The notes below the pieces were generated by a model. That model saw nothing but the letters and a program-made list of their open reading frames with translations. It was not told where the DNA came from and searched no databases. The position numbers and the translations under genes were made by a program. From contig JANLPR010000191.1 in the NCBI GenBank assembly GCA_031367345.1, forward strand, positions 1 through 24,347: DNA of 24,347 nt, in the 5' to 3' direction. Below are positions 8,096 to 15,884 of this stretch, piece after piece. The first letter of the stretch is position 1, and every line of letters starts with the position of its first letter. Source of the stretch: JADKIH01 sp031367345. GTDB taxonomy: Bacteria > Bacteroidota > Bacteroidia > AKYH767-A > 2013-40CM-41-45.

Positions 8096-10870
8096 ATGGA
8101 ATACAACTTTAATATCATAGAGAAAAAGTGGCAAGACTACTGGCGGAAACACCAGTCGTATCGTGCTGAATCAAATTCTTCTAAAGATAAATACTATGTG
8201 CTCGATATGTTCCCGTATCCTTCAGGTGCCGGTTTGCACGTTGGGCATCCGCTTGGTTATATCGCCTCCGATATTTATGCTCGATACAAACGATTAACAG
8301 GATTTAATGTGCTGCATCCGATGGGCTACGATTCGTTTGGTCTTCCTGCCGAACAGTATGCCATTCAAACCGGACAACATCCTGCAATTACTACTGATCA
8401 AAATATTGCACGTTACCGTCAGCAATTAGATCAGATCGGATTTTCTTTCGACTGGTCGAAGGAAGTTCGAACGTCTGATCCTTCTTACTACAAATGGACG
8501 CAATGGATTTTTATTCAGTTTTTTAATTCCTGGTACAATAAAAAAAGCAATAAAGCAGAAGAAATAAAAACGCTGATCAACGAATTTGAAAAATCAGGGA
8601 ACCAATCTATTTCGGCTGCTACTTCGGAAGAACGAATTTTTTCTAACGAACAATGGCTCTCATTTTCTGAAAAAGAAAAACAAGAGACGCTACTAAACTA
8701 CCGCCTGGCTTATATCTCTGAAGGCTTTGTAAATTGGTGCCCTGCTCTTGGTACTGTTTTAGCCAATGAAGAAGTAAAAGATGGTGTTAGTGAACGCGGA
8801 GGATACGCTGTTGAACGAAAACTAATGAAGCAGTGGTCGATGAGAATTACGGCTTATGCTCAACGATTACTCGAAGGACTTGATCAGATTGAATGGAGCG
8901 ATTCTTTGAAAGAACAACAACGCAATTGGATTGGACGTAGCGAAGGCGCTGAACTCAGTTTTAAAATTGATCACACTCACCTGGAGCTTTTAATTTTCAC
9001 TACGCGTCCTGATACAATTTTTGGTGCAACATACATGGCGATTGCGCCTGAACATGAATTTGCCGACATCATTACCACTCCTGAATATAGGAATGAAGTT
9101 AATTCGTATATCCTTGAAGCAAAAAATAGAAGTGAGCGTGAACGCATCGCGGAGGTGAAAAATATTACTGGCGTTTTTACCGGTGCTTATGCAATTCATC
9201 CTTTTAGCGGAAATAAAATTCCAATTTGGATTGGTGACTATGTACTTGCCAGCTATGGTACAGGTGCTGTAATGGCGGTACCTGCGCACGATTCACGCGA
9301 TTATGCTTTTGCTAAACATTTTAAATTGCCAATCGTGGAAGTTGTTTCCGGTGGGAATATTGAAAATGAATCGTACGATGCTAAAGAAGGTGTTATCATC
9401 AATTCTGATTTTCTGAATGATCTTGATGTGAAGTCAGCAATTAAAAAGGTAATAGAGAAAATTGAAAATAGAAATTTGGGTAAAGGGAAAATAAATTTCC
9501 GTCTACGCGATGCTATCTTCGGGCGTCAAAGATATTGGGGTGAACCGATTCCAATTTATTACAAAGACGGACTTCCGTTTACTGTCGATGAAAAAGATCT
9601 TCCAATTGTTTTACCTGAAGTTGATAAATATTTGCCTACTGAAGATGGCGAACCACCATTGGCAAGAGCGAAAGATTTTAATTACAAAGGTCACCCGATT
9701 GAAACGACGACTATGCCGGGATGGGCAGGATCGTCATGGTATTTTTTGCGTTACATGGATGCAAATAATGCAACGGAATTTGCATCGAAAGAAGCTCTCA
9801 ATTATTGGAAGGATGTAGATCTTTATATGGGTGGAGCCGAACATGCAACAGGACATTTGTTATATGTTCGTTTTTGGACTAAGTTTTTATTTGATCGTGG
9901 ATATATTTCAATAGAAGAGCCGGCAAAGAAATTGATCAACCAAGGAATGATACAAGGTCGTTCTAATTTTGTTTATCGAATTAAAGACACTAACAAATTT
10001 GTTTCAGCCGGAATGAAAAAAGATTTTGATGTAACGGCATGGCATGTTGATGTAAATATGGTGGAAGGCGATGCACTCGACATAGAAGCATTTAAAAATT
10101 GGCGAGAGGAATATAAAAATGCTGAATTCATTTTGGAAGATGGAAAATACATTTGCGGAAATGAAGTAGAGAAAATGTCGAAGTCGAAATGGAATGTAGT
10201 AAGTCCTGATTTGATGATAGAGAAATACGGCGCTGATTGTCTTCGTTTATATGAAATGTTCTTAGGCCCACTTGAATTATCGAAGCCATGGAATACGAAT
10301 GGAATAACAGGAACATCAGGTTTTATTCGCAAACTTTGGAAATTATATCATAAAGCGGCGGAACCCGGTAAAGAAATGCAAGTTGATATAAGTGAAGTGG
10401 AACCAACTAAAGCTGAGTATAAAATTCTTCACAAGACTATTAAAAAAGTAAAAGAGGATATTGAAAAATTTTCTTTCAATACTTCTGTTAGTACTTTTAT
10501 GATTTGTGTAAATGAATTAACAGAATTGAAATGCAACAAGCGAAAAATTCTGGAGCCATTAGCTATAATTGTTTCTCCTTATGCTCCTCATATTGCTGAA
10601 GAACTTTGGGAGTTGCTAGGTAAAAAAGAAAGTGTTACGAAAGCTGTTTTCCCTGAATGTAATGAAGAGTATCTTGTAGAGTCTGAATTTGCATACCCGA
10701 TTTCGGTCAACGGAAAAACAAAATTCAATTTACCACTTCCTTTAGCATTCACTAAAGAAGAGGTTGAGAAGGAAGTGTTGGCAAATGCAGATGTAATTAA
10801 AATGCTCAACGGACAAGCACCCAAAAGAATGATTGTTGTGCATGGAAAAATTGTGAATGTGGTGGTGTAA
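8096..10870 (+). CDS. leuS: Leucyl-tRNA synthetase
   Basis: A class I aminoacyl-tRNA synthetase charging tRNA-Leu. At the chosen start the protein is 924 residues, beginning MEYNFNIIEKKWQDYW, the usual LeuS N-terminus. The Rossmann signature H48-V-G-H51 lies in GAGLHVGHPLGY. The CP1 editing domain has the TTRPDTIFGATYMAIAPEH block and GTGAVMAVPAHDSRD. The catalytic K693-M-S-K-S697 loop lies in EKMSKSKWNVVSPD. The C-terminal anticodon-binding helices end in GKIVNVVV. An extra charged segment after residue about 140 (NKKSNKAEEIKTLINEFEKSG) is a Bacteroidota-type insertion. An in-frame ATG at 8051 would add 15 residues, but these are encoded by the dispersed heptad repeat and have no LeuS counterpart, so 8096 is the start. 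Confidence 0.97.
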   Translation: MEYNFNIIEKKWQDYWRKHQSYRAESNSSKDKYYVLDMFPYPSGAGLHVGHPLGYIASDIYARYKRLTGFNVLHPMGYDSFGLPAEQYAIQTGQHPAITTDQNIARYRQQLDQIGFSFDWSKEVRTSDPSYYKWTQWIFIQFFNSWYNKKSNKAEEIKTLINEFEKSGNQSISAATSEERIFSNEQWLSFSEKEKQETLLNYRLAYISEGFVNWCPALGTVLANEEVKDGVSERGGYAVERKLMKQWSMRITAYAQRLLEGLDQIEWSDSLKEQQRNWIGRSEGAELSFKIDHTHLELLIFTTRPDTIFGATYMAIAPEHEFADIITTPEYRNEVNSYILEAKNRSERERIAEVKNITGVFTGAYAIHPFSGNKIPIWIGDYVLASYGTGAVMAVPAHDSRDYAFAKHFKLPIVEVVSGGNIENESYDAKEGVIINSDFLNDLDVKSAIKKVIEKIENRNLGKGKINFRLRDAIFGRQRYWGEPIPIYYKDGLPFTVDEKDLPIVLPEVDKYLPTEDGEPPLARAKDFNYKGHPIETTTMPGWAGSSWYFLRYMDANNATEFASKEALNYWKDVDLYMGGAEHATGHLLYVRFWTKFLFDRGYISIEEPAKKLINQGMIQGRSNFVYRIKDTNKFVSAGMKKDFDVTAWHVDVNMVEGDALDIEAFKNWREEYKNAEFILEDGKYICGNEVEKMSKSKWNVVSPDLMIEKYGADCLRLYEMFLGPLELSKPWNTNGITGTSGFIRKLWKLYHKAAEPGKEMQVDISEVEPTKAEYKILHKTIKKVKEDIEKFSFNTSVSTFMICVNELTELKCNKRKILEPLAIIVSPYAPHIAEELWELLGKKESVTKAVFPECNEEYLVESEFAYPISVNGKTKFNLPLPLAFTKEEVEKEVLANADVIKMLNGQAPKRMIVVHGKIVNVVV

Positions 10871-10913
10871 TTTTCATTGAATAGCGACAACTTTCTACTG
10901 ATATCCAATCTAA

Positions 10914-10968
10914 CAAATTTCAAATAGAACTTTGGGGCTTTCCTCTTGAAATTTGGCTATTTTTTTTA
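10914..10968 (+). terminator. Probable intrinsic terminator after leuS
   Basis: A perfect 10-bp stem, CAAATTTCAA (10914-10923) with TTGAAATTTG (10946-10955), has a 22-nt loop and is followed four bases later by an eight-T run. The stem is AT-rich, so termination may be moderate. Confidence 0.45.
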
Positions 10969-10983
10969 ACAATTGTCAACAAA

Positions 10984-10991
10984 TAATTTTG
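10984..10991 (+). promoter_or_regulatory. -7 box upstream of scpB
   Basis: TAATTTTG is an exact match to TAnnTTTG, 48 nt before the scpB ATG. No convincing -33 element lies at the normal distance. Confidence 0.35.
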
Positions 10992-11039
10992 CTTTCAGTC
11001 TATTAATTATCAATATTCGCAGTTCTAATTTATTCAAGA

Positions 11040-11891
11040 ATGGAGTTATTAAAACAACAGGTCGAAGCGCTTATATTCTGCTCAGAACAAAGCATTTCGC
11101 TCGATGAAATAAAGGCCTCGCTGAAACTATCTTTTGATTGGGATTTAACCAATGAAGAGCTTTTAAACGCTATCGAAGAGATAAAGGTGAAATATGTGAC
11201 TGACGATTTTTCGTTTGAACTGATGGAGATTTCTGATGGCTATCAGTTTTTGACGAAAAAACAGTACCACCCAACAATTAACTCCCTTATTCAACATAAA
11301 TCCAAAAAGAAACTATCGGTTTCTCAAATGGAGACATTAGCAATTATTGCTTATCGTCAGCCTATTGCGAAGTCGGAAGTTGAACATATTCGTGGAGTGA
11401 GTTGCGATTATGCTATTCATAAGCTTTTAGAAAAGGAATTGATTGAAATATCGGGAAAAAGCGATACGCCCGGCCGCCCTGTTCTTTATAGTACTAGTCG
11501 CACGTTTATGGATTATTTTGGAATCAAAAACGTGAAAGATCTTCCTCAGTTGAAAGATATTCATTTAGAATCGAACGAAATAGGCTCTTCAACGGAGATG
11601 CTCGATGCTTCTAATTACATTCCAGAGCTGCCTGAAAGTACATCAAGCGATCAAGAGCAAGCAGCAGATGAATTGATTATTGGTGATGTAGCTACTCCTT
11701 CCAATGAAATAATTGCCGAAGAAGTAGAACTTGCTGAATATTCGGTTGAGGGTTCTGACCTAGATGAACTTGCATCGGCCGATGACGTAATGGAAATGCC
11801 TGATAGAAAGGCTATTTACCTTGAAAACGAGAACAATGTAGAGGCTACAGACGAAAAAACAGATATTTCCGCCGAAAACAACGAAGAATAA
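11040..11891 (+). CDS. scpB: Segregation and condensation protein B
   Basis: A 283-residue kleisin-associated subunit of the SMC-ScpAB condensin complex, which compacts and segregates the chromosome. Residues of about 1-75 and 85-165 are the two winged-helix domains. The second contains the family hallmark LSVSQMETLAIIAYRQPIAKSEVEHIRGV followed by GRPVLYSTSRTFMDYFGI. After about residue 175 comes a long, strongly acidic and probably disordered tail (many E/D: EEVELAEYSVEGSDLDELASADD), ending AENNEE. Tail-bearing ScpBs are seen in Bacteroidota, but this extension is roughly 100 residues beyond a compact ScpB. scpA and smc are not in the window. A strong terminator follows 30 nt after the stop. 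Confidence 0.95.
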   Translation: MELLKQQVEALIFCSEQSISLDEIKASLKLSFDWDLTNEELLNAIEEIKVKYVTDDFSFELMEISDGYQFLTKKQYHPTINSLIQHKSKKKLSVSQMETLAIIAYRQPIAKSEVEHIRGVSCDYAIHKLLEKELIEISGKSDTPGRPVLYSTSRTFMDYFGIKNVKDLPQLKDIHLESNEIGSSTEMLDASNYIPELPESTSSDQEQAADELIIGDVATPSNEIIAEEVELAEYSVEGSDLDELASADDVMEMPDRKAIYLENENNVEATDEKTDISAENNEE

Positions 11892-11921
11892 AAGCCTTCT
11901 TAATGATCGCTATCAATATTT

Positions 11922-11959
11922 GCGGCTGATTTACGTTTGTAACTCAGCCGCTTTTTTTT
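11922..11959 (+). terminator. Intrinsic terminator after scpB
   Basis: GCGGCTGA (11922-11929) pairs perfectly with TCAGCCGC (11944-11951) across a 14-nt loop, followed at once by eight T. It separates scpB from the DUF3108 gene that starts 27 nt later, so the latter must have its own promoter or rely on read-through. Confidence 0.9.
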
Positions 11960-11986
11960 CGGTATAGTGTTTGTAATTCCAACTGT

Positions 11987-12772
11987 ATGAAAAATAAAAT
12001 TTGTCTGCTTGTCGCTTTGCTATTTGTGATCACTACTTCTTTTAGTGCTACTCCCAAAACATTGCGTTCAATCAACAATTCGGCTTTCAAGCCAGGCGAA
12101 GTTTTAAAATTTAGAATTCATTATGGAATTATGGATGCCGGTGAAGCCATTCTCGAAGTAAAATCTGATTTCACTAATTTGGGCGGTAGAGATTGTTATC
12201 ATTTTATTGGAACCGGTAAATCTGTTGGAGCGTTCGATTGGTTTTTTAAAGTACGTGATCGTTATGAAAGTATAGTAGATAAAGATGCCATTATTCCTTG
12301 GCTCTTTATTCGAAGAGTAAATGAAGGTGGATATCTTATTAATCAGAACGTAAGTTTCAATCACTTTGTTGATAGCGCAAAAAGCGAAAAGGCAACGATC
12401 TCAATACCTGAAAATACACAAGATCTAGTTTCGTCTTTCTATTATGCACGAACAATTGATTTTACTAATGCAAAAGAAGGTGACATTTTTGAGATCACCG
12501 GTTATTTAGACGATAAAGTAATTCCTCTCAACCTAAAATTTTTAGGAAGAGAAATTATTGAAAGTAAAGTTGGGAAGTTTAGGTGTATGAAAATGCGACC
12601 TATGTTACAACAAGGAAGAGTTTTTAAAGATCAAGAAGATATGACAATTTGGATTAGCGATGATCAGAATAAAATTCCTATCCGTGTTCAGACCGATATC
12701 TTAGTGGGATCAATTAAAATGGATTTGGTAAGCTATACTAATCTTGCAAGTACACCGGCTTTGGTTAAGTAA
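11987..12772 (+). CDS. DUF3108 domain exported protein
   Basis: A 261-residue protein with an N-terminal signal peptide (MKNKICLLVALLFVITTSFSA). The mature part begins FKPGEVLKFRIHYGIMDAGEAILEV and continues with FDWFFKVRDRYESIVD, PWLFIRRVNEGGY, GKFRCMKMRPMLQQGRVF and MTIWISDDQNKIPIRVQ. That is the standard pattern of the DUF3108 beta-rich family, a periplasmic or surface protein of unknown function common in Bacteroidota and Proteobacteria. Length and end are normal. It sits between two terminators and is probably transcribed alone. No catalytic residues can be proposed. Confidence 0.9.
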   Translation: MKNKICLLVALLFVITTSFSATPKTLRSINNSAFKPGEVLKFRIHYGIMDAGEAILEVKSDFTNLGGRDCYHFIGTGKSVGAFDWFFKVRDRYESIVDKDAIIPWLFIRRVNEGGYLINQNVSFNHFVDSAKSEKATISIPENTQDLVSSFYYARTIDFTNAKEGDIFEITGYLDDKVIPLNLKFLGREIIESKVGKFRCMKMRPMLQQGRVFKDQEDMTIWISDDQNKIPIRVQTDILVGSIKMDLVSYTNLASTPALVK

Positions 12773-12792
12773 AAATAAATAGGTTTAGTTTT

Positions 12793-12827
12793 TAGCCCGG
12801 ATTGAATTTAATTCGGGCTATTTTTTT
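12793..12827 (+). terminator. Intrinsic terminator after the DUF3108 gene
   Basis: TAGCCCG (12793-12799) pairs with CGGGCTA (12814-12820), followed by seven T. Confidence 0.85.
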
Positions 12828-13031
12828 AAAATAAGTTTAATTATTTGTTAAAAGGTTGTAATAAGCTGTCAGTTTTTCAATTTAACTCCGACTAAAGAGT
12901 TAAATAGGTATCGGAATAAATCCGATTTGGGGATTAACTCGTAAATTGAATAGAGCGAGCAAAATTGGGTTGTGTTTATCATTTTAAAATAATTAATCAT
13001 CTATATATTCTAACTCTTAAAAAAACAAAAA
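12828..13031. other. Intergenic leader region before the metal-ligand-rich peptide gene
   Basis: This 204-bp AT-rich stretch has no gene. It contains a small hairpin, ATCGGA (12910-12915) with TCCGAT (12921-12926), and no T-run. The last 20 bases before the ATG are almost pure A, an unstructured leader typical of translated Bacteroidota genes. No exact TAnnTTTG promoter is seen. Confidence 0.5.
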
Positions 13032-13328
13032 ATGAAAAAAGTAATTGCATTATTTTCCATCATTGGTTTATTAGCAGCTGTAAGTGTAAGCGCACAAACC
13101 AAAACGACTGACACTAAAAAAACAGAAACTAAAGCGATGGATTCAAAAATGACTGATCATAAAATGATGAAAGATCACGTTTGTACTGCCGCTTGTATGA
13201 ATGGTAAGCACATGTATGCGCATGGTGAAAAAGGACATGTTTGTACAGCAGAATGTATGAAGATGGAAAAAATGAATAAAGAGAAAATGGGAGATGGTAA
13301 AATGGACAGTAAAAAGGAAAGCAAATAA
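13032..13328 (+). CDS. Small exported Cys/His/Met-rich peptide, putative metal binder
   Basis: A 98-residue protein with a signal peptide (MKKVIALFSIIGLLAAVSVSA, cut near residue 21). The mature chain is very rich in Lys and Met (19 K and 12 M in the whole protein). It holds two copies of H-V-C-T-A-x-C-M: H49-V-C51-T-A-A-C55 and H69-V-C71-T-A-E-C75, exactly 20 residues apart, with H60, H64 and the KHMYAHGEKGH linker between. Paired Cys/His plus abundant Met suggest binding of a soft or borderline metal such as copper or zinc in the periplasm. This is inference from composition, not a known activity. The four Cys could instead form disulfides. It has its own terminator and no neighbour that clarifies its role. 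It is too short and repetitive to be a chance ORF given the signal peptide, A-rich leader and terminator. Confidence 0.85.
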   Translation: MKKVIALFSIIGLLAAVSVSAQTKTTDTKKTETKAMDSKMTDHKMMKDHVCTAACMNGKHMYAHGEKGHVCTAECMKMEKMNKEKMGDGKMDSKKESK

Positions 13329-13340
13329 CACCTCTTGTAG

Positions 13341-13375
13341 ACCGGGAACTATGAAAATGGTTCCCGGTTTTTTTT
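13341..13375 (+). terminator. Intrinsic terminator after the Cys/His/Met-rich gene
   Basis: ACCGGGAAC (13341-13349) pairs perfectly with GTTCCCGGT (13360-13368) around a 10-nt loop, followed by a T-run to 13375. Confidence 0.92.
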
Positions 13376-13571
13376 GCGCTATGTTGTCTCATTCAGAATC
13401 TATCTTGTGAGAAAAAGAGTACTATTTAGGAGCTTAGTAGAGAATTAATTACTTAATTTTCAATATTGTTTAAGCGATACAACTTTTAAGACTGTTTTTA
13501 GCTGAGAAGTATCACATTTCTCAAAGAATTTTTCTGCTTTGTTGTTTCTGTTTTTTTCCGACCTTCCGCCA

Positions 13572-14522
13572 ATGGAATTAAAACCGGAAATCGTTACCAG
13601 AATTGAAGAGCTGGAAAAAAAGTACAATGCCATGGGGCAGGATCTTGTGTCTTACCTCGATGGATTGCTCTATGCAGATTTTTTGACATATTGGGATTAT
13701 ATTCATGCCGATACTTTATTGTCGCTGCAAAGTCCAAAGACTAGTTTTCCTGATGAACAGATTTTTATCATGTATCATCAAATTACGGAGTTGTATTTCA
13801 AATTGTGTCTTCATGAATTTCAACAATTAGCTGCACAAGAAAAACCGGAATTAAAATTTTTGATTGCTCGATTAGGACGTGTGAATAGTTATTTTGAAAA
13901 TCTTGTTCGCTCGTTTGAGATAATGGTTGATGGAATGGAGCATCAACAATTTTTAAAATTCAGAATGAGTTTATTGCCGGCTAGCGGATTTCAATCGGCT
14001 CAATATCGAATGATCGAAATTTGTGCTACTGATTTTATTCGTTTGGTTGGAAAGGATACGCGTGATAGCTTTAATGATAAATCATCTATTAGTGAAATGT
14101 TTGAACACATTTATTGGAAGGCAGGAGCTACAGAATTAAAGAGTGGACAAAAAACATTGACGTTAAAACAGTTTGAAGAAAAATATTCTGCTCAATTAAT
14201 CAAGCTTGCAGAAACAAATATTGATTTGAATATTCGTGCACTAGTAAGAAAACTACCTGATGCAGATCAGAAAGATGGAAAGCTGATAGACACTTTAAAA
14301 ATGTTGGATGTAAATGTAAATGTTAACTGGCCGCTAAGTCATTATAAATCGGCCGTTCGTTATTTGCAGAAGGATCCGGAAGATATTAAAGCAACAGGCG
14401 GAACTAACTGGCAAAAATATTTACCTCCACGGTTTCAGCGAAGAATATTTTATCCGGAATTGTGGACAGAAAAAGAAATGGAAGAGTGGGGTAAAGGCTG
14501 GGTTGAATCGGTGGTTTCTTAA
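13572..14522 (+). CDS. Tryptophan 2,3-dioxygenase family protein
   Basis: The haem enzyme of this family opens the indole ring of L-tryptophan to N-formylkynurenine, the first step of the kynurenine pathway. The 316-residue form starts MELKPEIVTRIEELEKKY. An upstream in-frame ATG at 13539 adds only a hydrophobic 11-mer and is less likely. Family signatures are present: MYHQITELYFKLCLHEF with distal-pocket H69; the FRMSLLPASGFQSAQYRMIE block with the substrate-carboxylate-binding Arg; W-x-x-x-H257 (WPLSHYKSAVRYL) as proximal haem ligand; and A274-T-G-G-T-N-W280, matching the GTGGSS-type loop. No other kynurenine-pathway gene is adjacent. A small hairpin (TGAGAA/TTCTCA, 13503-13523) lies in the leader. 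The 13376-13571 gap contains nothing else I can support. Confidence 0.93.
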   Translation: MELKPEIVTRIEELEKKYNAMGQDLVSYLDGLLYADFLTYWDYIHADTLLSLQSPKTSFPDEQIFIMYHQITELYFKLCLHEFQQLAAQEKPELKFLIARLGRVNSYFENLVRSFEIMVDGMEHQQFLKFRMSLLPASGFQSAQYRMIEICATDFIRLVGKDTRDSFNDKSSISEMFEHIYWKAGATELKSGQKTLTLKQFEEKYSAQLIKLAETNIDLNIRALVRKLPDADQKDGKLIDTLKMLDVNVNVNWPLSHYKSAVRYLQKDPEDIKATGGTNWQKYLPPRFQRRIFYPELWTEKEMEEWGKGWVESVVS

Positions 14523-14815
14523 TTGGTGAGTAGTGAGTCATGATTGGTGAAAAAAAATAACCGCAAAGCGATTTCTTTAGCGAAGCGGGATTCCGCTTAC
14601 GCTGCAATTAATTAAATGCATTCAACATCGAACCATTTTTAAATCACTACTTTCTTTGACAAAATCTAATGTACTGAACAACTTACAAAAGTGGAATTCC
14701 GTTCGGCGAATTAATGTCTGCAACTAATTAAATACCTCTGCCTCTGTAAAAATTTCGCTTTTCGGTGAATAATAGATTGTACTTTTCAATCATCATTACT
14801 ACTCACTAAAAAAAA
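14523..14815. repeat. Convergent intergenic region built of degenerate dispersed repeats
   Basis: There is no gene between convergent TDO and PAP2. The region is bounded by related sequences in opposite orientation: GGTGAGTAGTGAGT followed by CATGATTGG on the left, and the reverse complement AGTGAGTAGTAATGATGATTG at its right end (about 14785-14808). Inside, GCG-AAGCGG-GATT-CCGCTT-A-CGC (14580-14602) is a strong hairpin without a T-run. Two diverged direct copies of a GGnATTCCG...TGCAAnTAATTAAAT block lie at about 14587-14615 and 14692-14732. Confidence 0.55.
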
Positions 14816-15871
14816 TTATTTCTTTACGAGCAACCAATTAACTCCAACACCGGGAATACCTGACTGATACGACGGAAAAAAAGTTGGTTTGAATTTAAAT
14901 TTTTGCTCGTTCATTGAATGCTGAATTTCATTTTTTGAATCGACCACTACTCTACCTCTATTTACTGCAATTTTTGCAAAGGAATAACCGATTGCGATTC
15001 CTAATGGATAATCGCTTGCCCAATGAACTCCGTTGTTCAACATTGCAAAGCCTAATAATCCCATGAGACTATAACCAAGTGGGCGAATAAATTTTTTCTC
15101 CGGATAATTTTCGGCGATTACTGTGACGGTAGCCATAGCCGTTGCTAAATGACCCGTTGGAAATGCATCGTGATTTGGAACATGCGCCGCATACACTTTT
15201 TGATTTGGAAAAAATCTCCATACTCCACGAGGAACCGTTGTCGTATATGGGCTTTCTCTACCGGAAAGATGCTTTATTAATTGTGTTGCAATTCCGGTGG
15301 TAAGTATAGCTTCGCCTAATTGCGAGGCCGTTTGTAATTCTCGATTGTCTTTACTTATTAATCCTGCAGCCCAAAAGCTAAGTGCAATCGTTGTATGAGT
15401 CCAGCCATCACCTAAAAAGTACATTGCAGAATTGATATCCGTAGGAACATTAAACTGAATGGGAATTTTTTGTTTAGCTATAATTATTTTGCCATCTATT
15501 ATTGCAGTTTGATTACTTGTTCCGGCGAGATTGAAAGTGGAACCAACATTTTTTGCAGCTTGTAAAATTTGATCATCGAAGGCATACAATATAAGTGTAC
15601 CGCCTGCAATCATTCCGAAGTTAAGTAACTGACTTTTCCGAAACGTTTTTTTCGAATAGGTTGCATAATCATTTGGTAACGCACTCACAAAATGGAAGGG
15701 ATGCGGGCGGCTATAAATAAAAATTTTGCCTGTTGAAAACGCATAAGTCATTTCTCTTCCTTTGTTCGGATCTATCACAGTTGACTTCCCAATTAAAACT
15801 TCATCACTTGAAAAAGCAGAAAACGAAAAAGTAATAAAAACAAAAAACAATATGAATGGGATAAATTTCAT
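14816..15871 (-). CDS. PAP2-family phosphatase-like protein with degenerate active-site motifs
   Basis: A 351-residue protein with an N-terminal hydrophobic signal or anchor (MKFIPFILFFVFITFSFSAF) and a PAP2 (type 2 phosphatidic acid phosphatase) core at about 195-300. The three PAP2 motifs are recognisable but altered. K200-HLSGRE-S207-P has Ser where KxxxxxxRP needs Arg. FPTGH241 replaces PSGH. In NNGVH283-WAS-D287 the SR pair preceding the third motif is replaced by AM. Both histidines and the aspartate are kept, but both phosphate-gripping arginines are lost, so activity may be reduced, altered or absent. The C-terminus (PTFFPSYQSGIPGVGVNWLLV) looks like a beta-strand tail. It starts 13 nt after the stop of the canonical PAP2 gene and is probably cotranscribed with it. 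Confidence 0.85.
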   Translation of the reverse strand: MKFIPFILFFVFITFSFSAFSSDEVLIGKSTVIDPNKGREMTYAFSTGKIFIYSRPHPFHFVSALPNDYATYSKKTFRKSQLLNFGMIAGGTLILYAFDDQILQAAKNVGSTFNLAGTSNQTAIIDGKIIIAKQKIPIQFNVPTDINSAMYFLGDGWTHTTIALSFWAAGLISKDNRELQTASQLGEAILTTGIATQLIKHLSGRESPYTTTVPRGVWRFFPNQKVYAAHVPNHDAFPTGHLATAMATVTVIAENYPEKKFIRPLGYSLMGLLGFAMLNNGVHWASDYPLGIAIGYSFAKIAVNRGRVVVDSKNEIQHSMNEQKFKFKPTFFPSYQSGIPGVGVNWLLVKK

Positions 15872-15884
15872 TGGTGTAATGCAA

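Noticed and set aside
13539..13571. Upstream ATG start for the tryptophan 2,3-dioxygenase
   Set aside because: It adds a Leu/Phe-rich 11-mer with no counterpart in the family. MELKPEI at 13572 is the natural start.
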